DNA of 24,663 nt from Thecamonas trahens ATCC 50062 (taxonomy: Eukaryota > Apusozoa > Apusomonadida > Apusomonadidae). Shown here in pieces: positions 15,516-24,523 of the stretch. Position numbers and translations under genes: made by a program. The first letter of the stretch is position 1, and the number at the start of each line of letters is the position of its first letter. The stretch spans positions 134,317 through 158,979 of the forward strand of contig NW_013657637.1 in the NCBI RefSeq assembly GCF_000142905.1, read 5' to 3'. The notes below the pieces were generated by a model. It was not told the DNA's origin. It did not search any database and saw only the letters and a list, made by a program, of their open reading frames with translations.

Positions 15516-18473
15516 CTACCGCGAGTCGTGGACAAAGAGATAGCCGAGGATGTCACCGGCGGACGAAGCGTCGCGGAAGCGGGCGGGGAGGTTGCGGAGT
15601 GGATTGCCGGTGGTGTGGAGAATGCGAAGGGTGTCCGCGAGCGCGCCGAGCGACGAGGGAAGGTCATCAAGTGCGTTGTGGGCGACGTCGAGCATCGTCA
15701 GCTTGGGCAGCGTTCCAAGCGACGACGGCAGCCGGGTCAGCCGGTTGTTGTGCAGCGCCAGCTCCTTGAGCTCGGTGCAGCCGCCAAGCGACGACGGCAG
15801 CGCGTCGAGCTCGTTGTGACTGAGATCAAGCAGCGCAAGCGAGGCCAGTGACGTTAGCTCGGGCGCGAGCGTGGTGAGCGCGTTGTGGTCGGCTATGAGG
15901 ACGCGCAGCCGCTGCGCCTCGCCAAGGCTCGCCGGAAGCGCGCTGATCGTGTTGTGCGAGAGGCGAAGGACAAGCAGCGAGGGCATATGCAGGAGCGGGA
16001 CATTCGAGAGCGAGTTGTGGCTCAGATCCAGTCGCTCTAGCTCGGTGCATCGCACAATCGAGTCGGGCACCAGGGTCAGCTGGTTGCGCGACGCGTTGAG
16101 CGATACAAGGCTCGTCAGCGAGCCGAGAGCCGACGGGAGCTGGACAAGCCCGTTGTTCGATACGTCGACATGCTGCAAATGGGCATGGTCAAAGATCGAA
16201 GAAGCAAGCCGCCCGCCTCTGACCAAGCCAGCAATCGGTAGATTGGCCGAGCCGTCGGCGACGGCCGCCAAGGCGGCGTCGACTGCCGCAGACTCGGGCG
16301 GGGCGCTGCTGCTCTCGGCATCCGATGAGAGCCCCTTCGCCACATTCCGCCCAGAGTCGCTTGTCGGCGAGACCAAGCCCCGTGCCTGCGGCAGCTCAAC
16401 CATGGACGAGTACCGAGCCGTGAGCGGGACAACGTCGTCGTCGTAGTCGTCCGACAAACCGCCAAACGCCGGGGTGCCTGTCGGCAGGTTTGCGACTGGC
16501 ATCGACGAGTTCAGATCGATGGACGACGAGCGGCCGAGCGGGGTCAGCGCCTTGCGCTTTGATATGGCGGCGTTCCGCGGCATGACTACCGGATCGGCAT
16601 CAGGAATGTACGCCAGTGTGTTGCGGCGGCCTCCAGGCGCCTGCGCCTTGATCTGAGCTACCGACGGCGCCAGGTTGGAGCCGGCAGGCGAGCCGCGACG
16701 GCGGCGGATTCGCTGGGTCGATGGCGAGCGGCGTCGGCCGTCGCGCGACGAGCGGCGGGTGCGGAACTCATCTGACGGCATCGCCCGCAGCGGCTCGGCC
16801 TTGAAACCCTTCATCAGGTCGGACAACTCCTCGAGCTGGTCGGCAAGGACCTGGCGCGCGCGCTCGCGCAGGTTTTGGTTGTCGAGCTGCGCGCCAGTCG
16901 ACTCGTCAATGCCGAGCCGGCGAGCGGCGTCAGTGTCGAGGCCCCAGAAGAGAACGGCGCTTTCGTCAGCGCCATCGTCCGACGACGACTCGGGCGCTGA
17001 CACCTTGGTTCGTGACTTGGAACGGCCAAGCTTGCGCGACGGCGATGAGGCGAGCGACGCATCGGACCGCTGGCGCGTCGAGCCGATGCCGCGGCTCGCC
17101 GACGTCAGCTGCGCGGTGAGGTTGGCCTTGGCCTTGGCGGCGCGAATGGCGTGCTCTGTTGCCTGAGCGAGGTCAATCTCATGGTCTGCCCGCTCCTGCT
17201 CGAGCTGGGCGGCGAGTTCGGCGGCGGTGGCCTCGGCGGCGCTCACCCGCGCGTCGGCATCAGTGACACGCGCCGCGAGCTCGGCAAGGGCCTGGTCGCG
17301 CGCTGCCTCGGCTGCTGCCGCGCGCCGGCGCTCGTCGTCAAGCCGGGTTCGGGCCGAGCCGTGGGCCTCGCGCTCGGCCTCGAGCGCCGCCTCCAGCTGG
17401 GGAATCGATTCGAGTTGCCGCCCCATTTCGGCGTTGCGTGCACGCAGCGCGTTCACTAGCGACTGCAAGTGTCGGACTTGGGCCTGTGCCTCGTTGGCGG
17501 CGTGCCGACTCCCGCGGGTCTCGGTCGCCAGCTGCTTGCGGAGGAGCGCCACCGACTCGGCATGGGCGCGGCGAGCGGAGGCCATCGCCGCCTGGTTGGC
17601 CTCAGCTGCAGCTGCAAGCTCGGCGCGCAGTCTGCTGTTCTCAGCTTCCAAATCTTGAACATCTGCCCGAGCGGATGAAAGCTGGCCGCGGACGTCCTGG
17701 ATGACCGGCCGCGCTCCTCGGCCAAGGTGCAGCAGGACCGGAGCGCCGGCCGAGTTGGCGGCCAGCAAGGCCTTGGAGACGTTCCCTGCGCCAAGGCGGT
17801 CGTCATCACCTCGGCCGACTAGCACCCTATCCAGCGCGTCATCGGCTGCGGCCCGGGCACTGTAGCCCGAGAGACCGGCAGTTGCCACCAGGTGCTTGGC
17901 GAGCGACGCGACGCCGCGTGCGCGCTCAGCGGCGGCGGCACGTTCAGCGGCAGCAGCGGCAGCGGCGTGCTCCGCTACGGCCGCATCCAGCACCACGCGC
18001 TCGGCGGCCAGCGCCTTGACCACTCGGCCAGCCCGCTGACTCGCTCGCAGCTCGTAGTCTGTACCGGCCAATGCTGCGCTGGCGGCATCAACCGCCCGCA
18101 CTCGGCGGGCCGCTAGCTCGCCCCGGGCGAGTGCCTCGAGCCGAGCCGCATCGTACACAGCCAGCGCATGCTGGACCTCCAGCAAGCGCCCGAGGAGTGG
18201 AACATGATCCACTGCCACCGCTTCCAGTCCCCTTTCTCGTGCTACAGGCACCGCCTCTGCCGCTGGCGCCGTGCCGTCTTGCCCCACGCCGCCGCCGCCG
18301 CTCCGCGCCACCTGCCGTTCCGCCCCGCCTCCGTCGTCCGCTCCTGCAGCCTCCTCCGCCAAAAGCGCCACCAACTCGGCCTTGAGAGCCGCCGACATGT
18401 CAACCGCGGCACACTCTACGGTGGCGTCACGTGGTGCGTGTGCGTACTCACCACCACCGCCTACGGCGGCCAT
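15516..18473 (-). CDS. Coiled-coil protein with C-terminal leucine-rich repeats
   Basis: From the first ATG (18473) this encodes 985 residues, or 973 if a candidate 36-nt intron is removed; Met at 18398 (MSAALKAEL) is another possible start. The first about 250 residues are Ala-rich and helical. Residues about 260-455 form a long coiled coil (DLEAENSRLRAELAAAAEAN). A basic, Ser-rich region follows (RTRRSSRDGRRRSPS). Residues about 765-960 hold eight to nine LRRs of the 23-residue type (LERLDLSHNSLSNVP, LALLDLSHNELDALP, LTMLDVAHNALDDLP). The end, ASSAGDILGYLFVHDSR, resembles the tail found after LRRs in some protist proteins. There is no kinase, GTPase or membrane segment. A scaffold or signalling role is inferred from architecture. 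No frame break was seen. Confidence 0.85.
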   Translation of the reverse strand: MAAVGGGGEYAHAPRDATVECAAVDMSAALKAELVALLAEEAAGADDGGGAERQVARSGGGGVGQDGTAPAAEAVPVARERGLEAVAVDHVPLLGRLLEVQHALAVYDAARLEALARGELAARRVRAVDAASAALAGTDYELRASQRAGRVVKALAAERVVLDAAVAEHAAAAAAAERAAAAERARGVASLAKHLVATAGLSGYSARAAADDALDRVLVGRGDDDRLGAGNVSKALLAANSAGAPVLLHLGRGARPVIQDVRGQLSSARADVQDLEAENSRLRAELAAAAEANQAAMASARRAHAESVALLRKQLATETRGSRHAANEAQAQVRHLQSLVNALRARNAEMGRQLESIPQLEAALEAEREAHGSARTRLDDERRRAAAAEAARDQALAELAARVTDADARVSAAEATAAELAAQLEQERADHEIDLAQATEHAIRAAKAKANLTAQLTSASRGIGSTRQRSDASLASSPSRKLGRSKSRTKVSAPESSSDDGADESAVLFWGLDTDAARRLGIDESTGAQLDNQNLRERARQVLADQLEELSDLMKGFKAEPLRAMPSDEFRTRRSSRDGRRRSPSTQRIRRRRGSPAGSNLAPSVAQIKAQAPGGRRNTLAYIPDADPVVMPRNAAISKRKALTPLGRSSSIDLNSSMPVANLPTGTPAFGGLSDDYDDDVVPLTARYSSMVELPQARGLVSPTSDSGRNVAKGLSSDAESSSAPPESAAVDAALAAVADGSANLPIAGLVRGGRLASSIFDHAHLQHVDVSNNGLVQLPSALGSLTSLVSLNASRNQLTLVPDSIVRCTELERLDLSHNSLSNVPLLHMPSLLVLRLSHNTISALPASLGEAQRLRVLIADHNALTTLAPELTSLASLALLDLSHNELDALPSSLGGCTELKELALHNNRLTRLPSSLGTLPKLTMLDVAHNALDDLPSSLGALADTLRILHTTGNPLRNLPARFRDASSAGDILGYLFVHDSR
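18416..18451 (-). other. Candidate 36-nt frame-neutral intron near the start of the coiled-coil LRR gene
   Basis: A strong GTGAGTACG donor (first base 18451) follows seven codons after the ATG at 18473, and a CCGTAG acceptor ends at 18416. The length is a multiple of three and contains no in-frame stop, so both retained and spliced forms keep the reading frame. The position matches the 5' bias of the other introns here. Confidence 0.5.
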
Positions 18474-18796
18474 GCGAGCGAGCACCGAGAGCCGAGCGTC
18501 GAGCGCCAAGCGCCGAGCGCCGAGCGCCGAACGGCAAATGGCGACTAGCGTCACGGTAGACCACCACCCGCATTATCCCAAATTTTTGTATAGCCCCCCC
18601 CCCCCTCTCTCAATGCGCGACCCACACTCATCCGCGGTGCGGTTCCTTCGAACGAACGTTCGTTGGCGACATTGGCAAGCTGGCGAACAGCTGGCAGGCG
18701 CGGAAGAGACGGGAACAACGTGGAACCTTGGGGACAGCACACTCGACTCGCACACGACTCGGGTGGCGTAGGACGGAAAGACAGTATCAAGAACAC
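18474..18796. promoter_or_regulatory. Divergent promoter between the coiled-coil LRR gene and the small mitochondrial gene
   Basis: Genes leave this region in both directions. It contains a 12-C run at 18594-18605, an AT-rich patch AAATTTTTGTATA at about 18580-18592 that could act as a TATA-like element, and a 14-bp perfect palindrome at 18651-18664. Near 18488-18535 there is a short degenerate repeat of GAGCGCC units in the leader of the minus-strand gene. Confidence 0.6.
18651..18664. promoter_or_regulatory. Perfect 14-bp palindrome AACGAACGTTCGTT
   Basis: The sequence equals its own reverse complement and sits in the middle of a divergent promoter, 133 bases before the plus-strand ATG. 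It is a plausible site for a dimeric transcription factor shared by both genes. The function is inferred from symmetry and position alone. Confidence 0.45.
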
Positions 18797-19282
18797 ATGT
18801 TGACAAGAGCATTTGGAGCTGTTGTCGGTATCAGGGCTGGAGTCCGGCTGGCGGTGACAACGGCGGGTGTGGCGGCGCGGGGCTGGCCCGCGGCGGGAGA
18901 CGGTCGACCGGCGCGGAAGGTGGCGGAGATGGAGAGGGCATCGTTCTCGTCGACGGCGGTAGCAGGCGACGGCATGGTCGGCAAGGAGCAGCTCGAGTAC
19001 TATCTGCATGTCCTCGACGAGATGGAGCGGGAGGCGACCGAGGCTGCCGAGCCTGGGACCCGGGTCAAGGCCCCGGCCTTTGACTTTAAGAAGCTCCAGG
19101 CTGCGCCCGTCGACTCGACCTTCTCGGTCCAGCTCAACTCGTTTGCCTTTCACATGGTCGATAGGTCGTCGGTCCGCGGGCCGCCGGCTCGTTCGCCGCT
19201 TAGCTCGACAGAGCTCGTTACCAAGGTCCTCGGCATCGCCGAAGACGTCGCTGTCCCCGGCGGCAGTCGCGGCTCGCAATGA
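18797..19282 (+). CDS. Small unrecognised protein with probable mitochondrial targeting peptide
   Basis: The ATG at 18797 gives 161 residues. The first about 50 residues are rich in Arg and Ala with almost no acidic residues (MLTRAFGAVVGIRAGVRLAV), as expected for import into mitochondria. The rest is mixed, with an amphipathic stretch (GKEQLEYYLHVLDEMEREA), a middle reading FDFKKLQAAPVDSTFSVQLN, and a C-terminal helix-like ELVTKVLGIAEDV. I do not recognise a family. No cysteine pairs, transmembrane segments or catalytic motifs stand out. It diverges from the coiled-coil LRR gene and lies upstream of Lon, another mitochondrial protein. Acceptor-like sites downstream (19353, 19551) leave open that the gene has further exons. 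Confidence 0.6.
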   Translation: MLTRAFGAVVGIRAGVRLAVTTAGVAARGWPAAGDGRPARKVAEMERASFSSTAVAGDGMVGKEQLEYYLHVLDEMEREATEAAEPGTRVKAPAFDFKKLQAAPVDSTFSVQLNSFAFHMVDRSSVRGPPARSPLSSTELVTKVLGIAEDVAVPGGSRGSQ

Positions 19283-19968
19283 GCGACCTCAACGCTCCCT
19301 TGCTTACTTACTCTTTCTCCCTATCTTCCTTCTTTCCGCGCTGCAGCCATCCAGACCACCAGGCACCGGCTCGGCCCCGTATTGCCGGGTCTGGATGCAG
19401 ACACAGTCGCGCGCCTCCCCCCTCCCCTCCCTCGGTCGCCCCTCCCGCTCAGACGGATGCAGCGGCGGCCCACCACGCGGTCCCTTCTTTGATTGAATGT
19501 ACTGACTGCCGATCACCATTCCCCTCCCCTCCCTTTCCCTCCACCACAACAGTCCATGCCGCGTTACAGCCTGATCTCGTGCGCGTTGTCGCGTCGCTCG
19601 ACACCACCACCCCGCGGCACTTCCACTCCCCAGTCCCAATCCCAATGATCGACATCCTCGAAGTCCTCCCACACCCACATAAACAGCGACCAAGCTCATG
19701 ACGAGAGTCCCTCCACCCCCGAGGAAGTCAACTTCGCCCTTTCCCCTTGCACCAGCCCGTCGTCCACCATCCCAATGCTGGCCTGCCAGCTTGGCCGCGA
19801 CCCAGCGACCAATGGGCGGCCAAACTACGACCTCTTTCGGCTGCCAGTGGCTGGCGCGACCCCCCTCTCCCACCCCGCCCCCCGCCCCTCCCTAGGCAAG
19901 CCCACCTCCAGTCCAAGACCACGTGCTTGACGACACACTCCTCTTAGCTCTCTTTTCACCCAATACCA
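19283..19968. other. Pyrimidine-rich intergenic region upstream of Lon
   Basis: Nearly 690 bases with no convincing gene. The plus strand is rich in C and T and has two good acceptor-like sites: a pyrimidine tract ending CGCTGCAG at 19345, and one ending CACAACAG at 19551. Short frames follow each but have no recognisable content, and I found no GTACG donor to pair with them. The end of the region should contain the Lon promoter and leader (TCTTTTCACCCAATACCA just before the ATG). Confidence 0.5.
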
Positions 19969-22900
19969 ATGCTGCGGGCGCTGCGGAGCGTGCCAACGTT
20001 GCTGGCGTACGTCATAGCGAGAGGGAGGAGGAGGGGGAGGGGGGGGGGGGGGGGGGGCGGGGCTGGGGAGCTTCACGAACACTCACGCCAAGAGGACCAT
20101 GGGATGGATGATGGCATGGGGTGGGTGATGGCATGGGCTGGACAGTACTGTGCCGACAAGATGGGGAAGAGTGGCTTCTGCGCGTGGAGCTGCGGTGGTG
20201 TGCGGAGGTAATGCGCCATGGATGGCGGTAGAGGCTCCGGGCGCCGGCTCGATCTTTGCCCGCTCATGGCGGGCGTCGAGCTCGGAGAGCGGCGATGGGA
20301 GCGGCGGCGAGGGCAAAGATACGCTGCCTGACTTTATCACACTGGACGGAGAGGCGGCGCGGGCGAAAGACGGGTCGGGCAAGAGCAAGGACGACGGCGG
20401 TGATGGCGGCGGAGCCGGGACAGCGGTCGGGTTCGAGGGCGTGCCGTCGTCGACGCTGCTGTTTCCGCTCTACCGGCGGCCGGTAGCGCCAGGTATTGTG
20501 ACACCGATCTCGATCACGTCGATCAAGTTTGTGGAGGTGCTGAACAAGGTTGTGGAGAAGGGCGACAAGCACGTGGGTCTGTTCCTGGTCAAGGACCGCG
20601 AGGCGGCCGAAGCTGCAGCCAAGGGCAACGAGCTCTCACTGTCGTCGGCGATGAGCGTGAGCAACTCGCGGTACAATGTGACGGACATCGAGTCTGTGCA
20701 CAAGGTCGGTATTCTGGCGCGGATTGTGCGGATCGACCCGTCACCGATGGGCGCGCACGTGCTGCTCGCCGGGCGGTCGCGGATCGAGATCACGTCGCCC
20801 AAGGAGGTGGACAAGAAGAACGGGCACTCGTTTGTCAACATCAAGGCGCTCCGTGACAAGGAGTATGACCAGCGGAACGACTCTGTGCGGGCGCATGCGG
20901 TGGAGATTGTGACGACGCTCCGCGAGATGCTGGCGCTCAACCCGATGTTCAAGGAGCAGCTGCAGACGCTTGTGGACCAGGTCGACATTGCCAATCCGTC
21001 CGAGCTGGCTGACTTTGCGGCGTGGCTCACGACATCGGATGCCGAGGAGCTGCAGGCAGTGCTGGAGGAGCTCGACGTCGAGGCGCGGCTTGCCAAGTCG
21101 CTCACGCTGCTCAAGGCCGAGCTCGAGCTGACCAAGCTCCAGAAGCAGATCCAGACGTCTCTGGAAGAGAAGATCTCCAAGAACCAGCGCAAGTACTTTC
21201 TCAATGAGCAGCTCAAGACGATCAAGAAGGAGCTTGGGCTGGAGACCGATGAGAAAGAGGCGCTGGCGGAGAAGTTCCGCTCGCGGCTGGAGAAGCTGCG
21301 TGTCCCGCCGCACGCGGCATCGGTAATCGACGATGAGATGGCCAAGCTTGCGACGCTTGAGCCGTCGTCGTCCGAGTACAACGTGACCCGCAACTACCTC
21401 GACTGGCTGACGCAGCTGCCGTGGGGCGTGTCGGCCGAGGAGAACCTGGACCTCAAGCGGGCGACGGTGGTGCTGGACAACGACCACTACGGGCTGAAGG
21501 ATATCAAGGAGCGGATCCTCGAGTTTATTGCGGTCGGGGCGCTCAAGGGCACGGTGCAGGGCAAGATCCTGTGCTTTGTGGGCCCGCCGGGCGTGGGCAA
21601 GACCTCGATCGGCAAGTCGATTGCCAACTCGCTCAACCGCAAGTTCTTCCGGTTCTCTGTCGGCGGCATGACCGATGTGGCAGAGATCAAGGGCCACCGC
21701 AAGACGTACGTCGGAGCCATGGCCGGCAAGCTTATCCAGGCGCTCAAGACGACGGCAACGTCGAACCCGGTCATCATGATCGACGAGATCGACAAGATGG
21801 GCCGCGGGTGGCAGGGCGACCCGAGCTCAGCACTGCTCGAGGCGCTCGATCCGGAGCAGAACGACGCGTTCCTTGACCACTACGTCGACATCCCGTATGA
21901 CATGTCCAAGGTTCTCTTTGTCTGCACCGCCAACTCACTTGACTCGATCCCAGGCCCGCTCCTCGACCGCATGGAGGTCCTGCGACTCTCGGGCTACGTC
22001 CTTCAGGAGAAGGTCGCCATTGTGCAAAAGTACCTCATCAAGCAGGCGTACAAGACCTCGGGCCTTCCGCATGGCACCGTCGACTTTACTGATGACGCCA
22101 TCAAGGCGCTCATTGCCGACTACTGCCGCGAGGCCGGCGTCCGCAACCTGCAGAAGCACGTGGAGAAGATCTTCCGCAAGATCGCGTTCAAGATCCTCTC
22201 CGACAAGCCCGAGTTGGCCGGGCTGATCGAGGCCAAGGCCAAGGCCGAGGCTGAGGCCGCCGATGCCGCCGCCGCCGAGGCATCCGCCAAAGCACCCGTC
22301 GAGCCCGAGTTTGTTGATGTTGATGGCGAGGCCGAGGCCGGCCGCCGCTGAGGCCGAGGACGAGGCCGACGAGCGGTTCACGTGGAAGGAGCTGGTTGAC
22401 GAGCCGATTGTGGTCTCGCCCGAGACCCTCGAAGAGTACGTGGGCAAGCCGGTGTACCAGCCGGACAACTTCTACGGCGACGCGGCGCCGCCTGGTGTTG
22501 TCATGGGCCTCGCGTGGACATCGCTCGGCGGGGCGACACTCTACATTGAGACTTCGGCGTTCTCGACCAAGAAGGCCGACTTTAAGATCACCGGCTCAAT
22601 GGGCGACGTGATGAAGGAGTCGACCAAGATTGCGCAGTCGTACGCGACTCAGGTGCTCGCCAAGCTCGACCCGGACAACATGTTTATGGAGGAGTATGGA
22701 GTCCACATGCACATTCCCGAGGGGGCGACGCCAAAGGATGGCCCGTCGGCGGGTATCACCATGGTCACCTCGCTTCTCTCTGCGGCGTTCAACAAGCCGG
22801 TGGCGGCAGACCTTGCCATGACGGGTGAGATCTCGCTCACCGGCAAGGTTCTCCCCATCGGTGGCGTCAAGGAGAAGGCGCTCGCCGCGCGGCGGTCGGG

Positions 22901-23066
22901 CGTCTCCAACATCATCTTCCCGAAGGCCAACGAGAAGGACTGGGACGAGCTCGACGACTACGTCAAGGAGGGCCTCACTGCGCACTTTGCCACCGACTAC
23001 GAGCAGGTGTACGCGTTGGCGTTCCCGGATGGTGTGGCGACGTGGCCTGGCGCCAGCAGCGCGTAA
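19969..23066 (+). CDS. LONP1: Mitochondrial Lon protease, spliced, with a frame break in the linker
   Basis: Exon 1 (19969-20006) encodes MLRALRSVPTLL, the start of a mitochondrial targeting peptide, and joins exon 2 at 20146. The Lon N-domain follows (LLFPLYRRPVAPGIVTPISI), then a coiled middle (QKQIQTSLEEKISKNQRKYF) and the AAA+ module with Walker A GPPGVGKT from about residue 492 and Walker B VIMIDEIDK near 559-560. This frame ends at a TGA (22349-22351) in an acidic Ala-Glu linker. The protease module continues one base out of frame, with catalytic Ser in GPSAG (codon 22746) and Lys in GGVKEK (codon 22869). All active-site residues are intact, so I read this as one gene of about 970-985 residues. 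Lon degrades damaged matrix proteins and binds mtDNA. The break may be a 1-base error, a 40-nt intron or a real frameshift. The stop is 29 bases from the convergent helicase gene. Confidence 0.9.
20007..20145 (+). other. Intron of Lon, 139 nt, within the targeting peptide
   Basis: The donor is GTACGTCA at 20007 and the acceptor CTGGACAG ends at 20145. The join is in phase 2 and reads LLA-TVPTRWGRVASARG, continuing the Arg-rich presequence. The intron contains a 19-G run at 20039-20057 and ACTCAC at about 20083, a possible branch site. Confidence 0.75.
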
Positions 23067-23095
23067 ACGCACGAAAGCGGATGGTTTATCCCCAG

Positions 23096-24523
23096 CTAGT
23101 GGCGCTTGCCCTTGCTAGACGGGCGGCGCTTGCCCCTGGAGCTCTTAGAGCCGCGGCCGGACTTGCTCGACTTATCGCTCTTGAACTTCTTCTGGTTGCG
23201 GGTCGGAGTCTCGTCCTCGTCCTCGACGTAGCGGATGCGCTTGCCAGAGACGCCCGACTCGCGGAGCATGGCGTTTGCCACGGCCTGGGCCTCAACAACA
23301 CGGTCCATAAGGAGCATGACCGAGGGCTCGTCGGTACGGTAAAGCTTCATCTTCTTGCCGACGAGGTTCTCGATGCGCTGGAAGATCTCGACGTCGTACT
23401 GGGTGACCATGGAGATGGCGACGCCGGTGCGGCCGGCGCGGGCAGTGCGGCCAACGCGGTGAACGTAGTCCTTGGAGCGGACGGGGAGCTGAGCGTTGAT
23501 GACAAGATCCACGGTGGGAATGTCAAGGCCGCGCGAGGCAACGTCTGTGGCAACAAGGATGGACTTGGACTTGGACTTGAACTTGCCGAGGGCAGCAAAG
23601 CGCTTGGACTGGTTGAGCTTGCCGTGGAGGGCGACGACGCCAAAGCCCATCGAGCCGAGCATGAGGGCGAGGCGCTGGGCCTCCTTGCAGGTGGCGACAA
23701 AGACGATGGCGGAGCGGGCGCCAAACTCGTTGAGGATGTACGCGAGGTAGCAGTCGAGGAGCTGGGCCGGGAGGAAGACGTAGCGCTGATCAAGATTGTC
23801 GGGCGTGGCGTACTTGTTGGAGTACTCGACGCGGACCGGGTTGCGGAGCGAGGCACGCTGGAGCTTGGCGACCTTGGTGGTCATGGTAGCAGAGAAGAGG
23901 AACGAGGTACGGCTCTCCGAGTCCGGCACAGCCTTGAGGATCTCGTTGAGGGCCTCCTCAAAGTCTGCGTTGAGAATGCGATCGGCCTCGTCCATGACCA
24001 GGAACTTGAGCTTGGAGAGGGAGAAGCCGCGGGTCTGCTGGAGGTGATCGAGGAGGCGGCCAGGGGTAGCGACGAGGACGTGCGGCTTGCGGGCGAGCGT
24101 GCGAGCCTGCTCGGGCATGTCAGTGCCACCAACAACCAGGGCGACCTTGAGACCGACGTCTGTTCCCAGAGCGCGGAACTGCTCTGCGATCTGGAGGGCG
24201 AGTTCACGAGTCGGGGTGAGGACGAGGGCGTATGTACCCGGCATGCGCTCAGCATTGAGCAGCGAGTGAATGATGGGCAGAGCAAATGCACCAGTCTTGC
24301 CTGATCCCGTCTCTGCCAGACCGATGACGTCCTCTCCGCGCAGCGCAACAGGAATGGCCTGGGCCTGGATGCCGGTTGGCGCTGGCCAGCCGAGCGAGGT
24401 GCAGATGTCCACCAACTGGGGATGGAGGCCAACCGAGGCCCAGGAGGCTGCTTCCACAGACGACGACGCGGCCGCGTCCCCCCGCTCTTCTGAGGGGTTG
24501 TTGGAGTCAGACGAGGAAGACAT
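23096..24523 (-). CDS. DDX47: DEAD-box RNA helicase DDX47/Rrp3
   Basis: A single exon of 475 residues. The motifs are in order: Q motif (GIQAQAIP, 51-58), I AETGSGKT 70-77, Ia PTRELA 104-109, Ib TPGR 153-156, II DEAD 178-181, III SAT 211-213, V ATDVASRGLD 325-334, VI HRVGRTAR 355-362. The context MDEADRILNADFE around motif II is characteristic of the DDX47/Rrp3 branch. This ATP-dependent helicase works in the nucleolus on 18S pre-rRNA processing within the small-subunit processome. The N-terminus is a short Ser/acidic leader, and the C-terminus is a Lys/Arg/Ser tail (KSGRGSKSSRGKRR) suited to RNA binding or nucleolar retention. No motif is missing. Related DEAD-box proteins such as DDX49/Dbp8 are less likely given the motif II surroundings. 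Confidence 0.95.
   Translation of the reverse strand: MSSSSDSNNPSEERGDAAASSSVEAASWASVGLHPQLVDICTSLGWPAPTGIQAQAIPVALRGEDVIGLAETGSGKTGAFALPIIHSLLNAERMPGTYALVLTPTRELALQIAEQFRALGTDVGLKVALVVGGTDMPEQARTLARKPHVLVATPGRLLDHLQQTRGFSLSKLKFLVMDEADRILNADFEEALNEILKAVPDSESRTSFLFSATMTTKVAKLQRASLRNPVRVEYSNKYATPDNLDQRYVFLPAQLLDCYLAYILNEFGARSAIVFVATCKEAQRLALMLGSMGFGVVALHGKLNQSKRFAALGKFKSKSKSILVATDVASRGLDIPTVDLVINAQLPVRSKDYVHRVGRTARAGRTGVAISMVTQYDVEIFQRIENLVGKKMKLYRTDEPSVMLLMDRVVEAQAVANAMLRESGVSGKRIRYVEDEDETPTRNQKKFKSDKSSKSGRGSKSSRGKRRPSSKGKRH

Noticed and set aside
23042-24304. 420-residue plus-strand frame opposite DDX47
   Set aside because: Antisense shadow; all DEAD-box motifs are on the minus strand.
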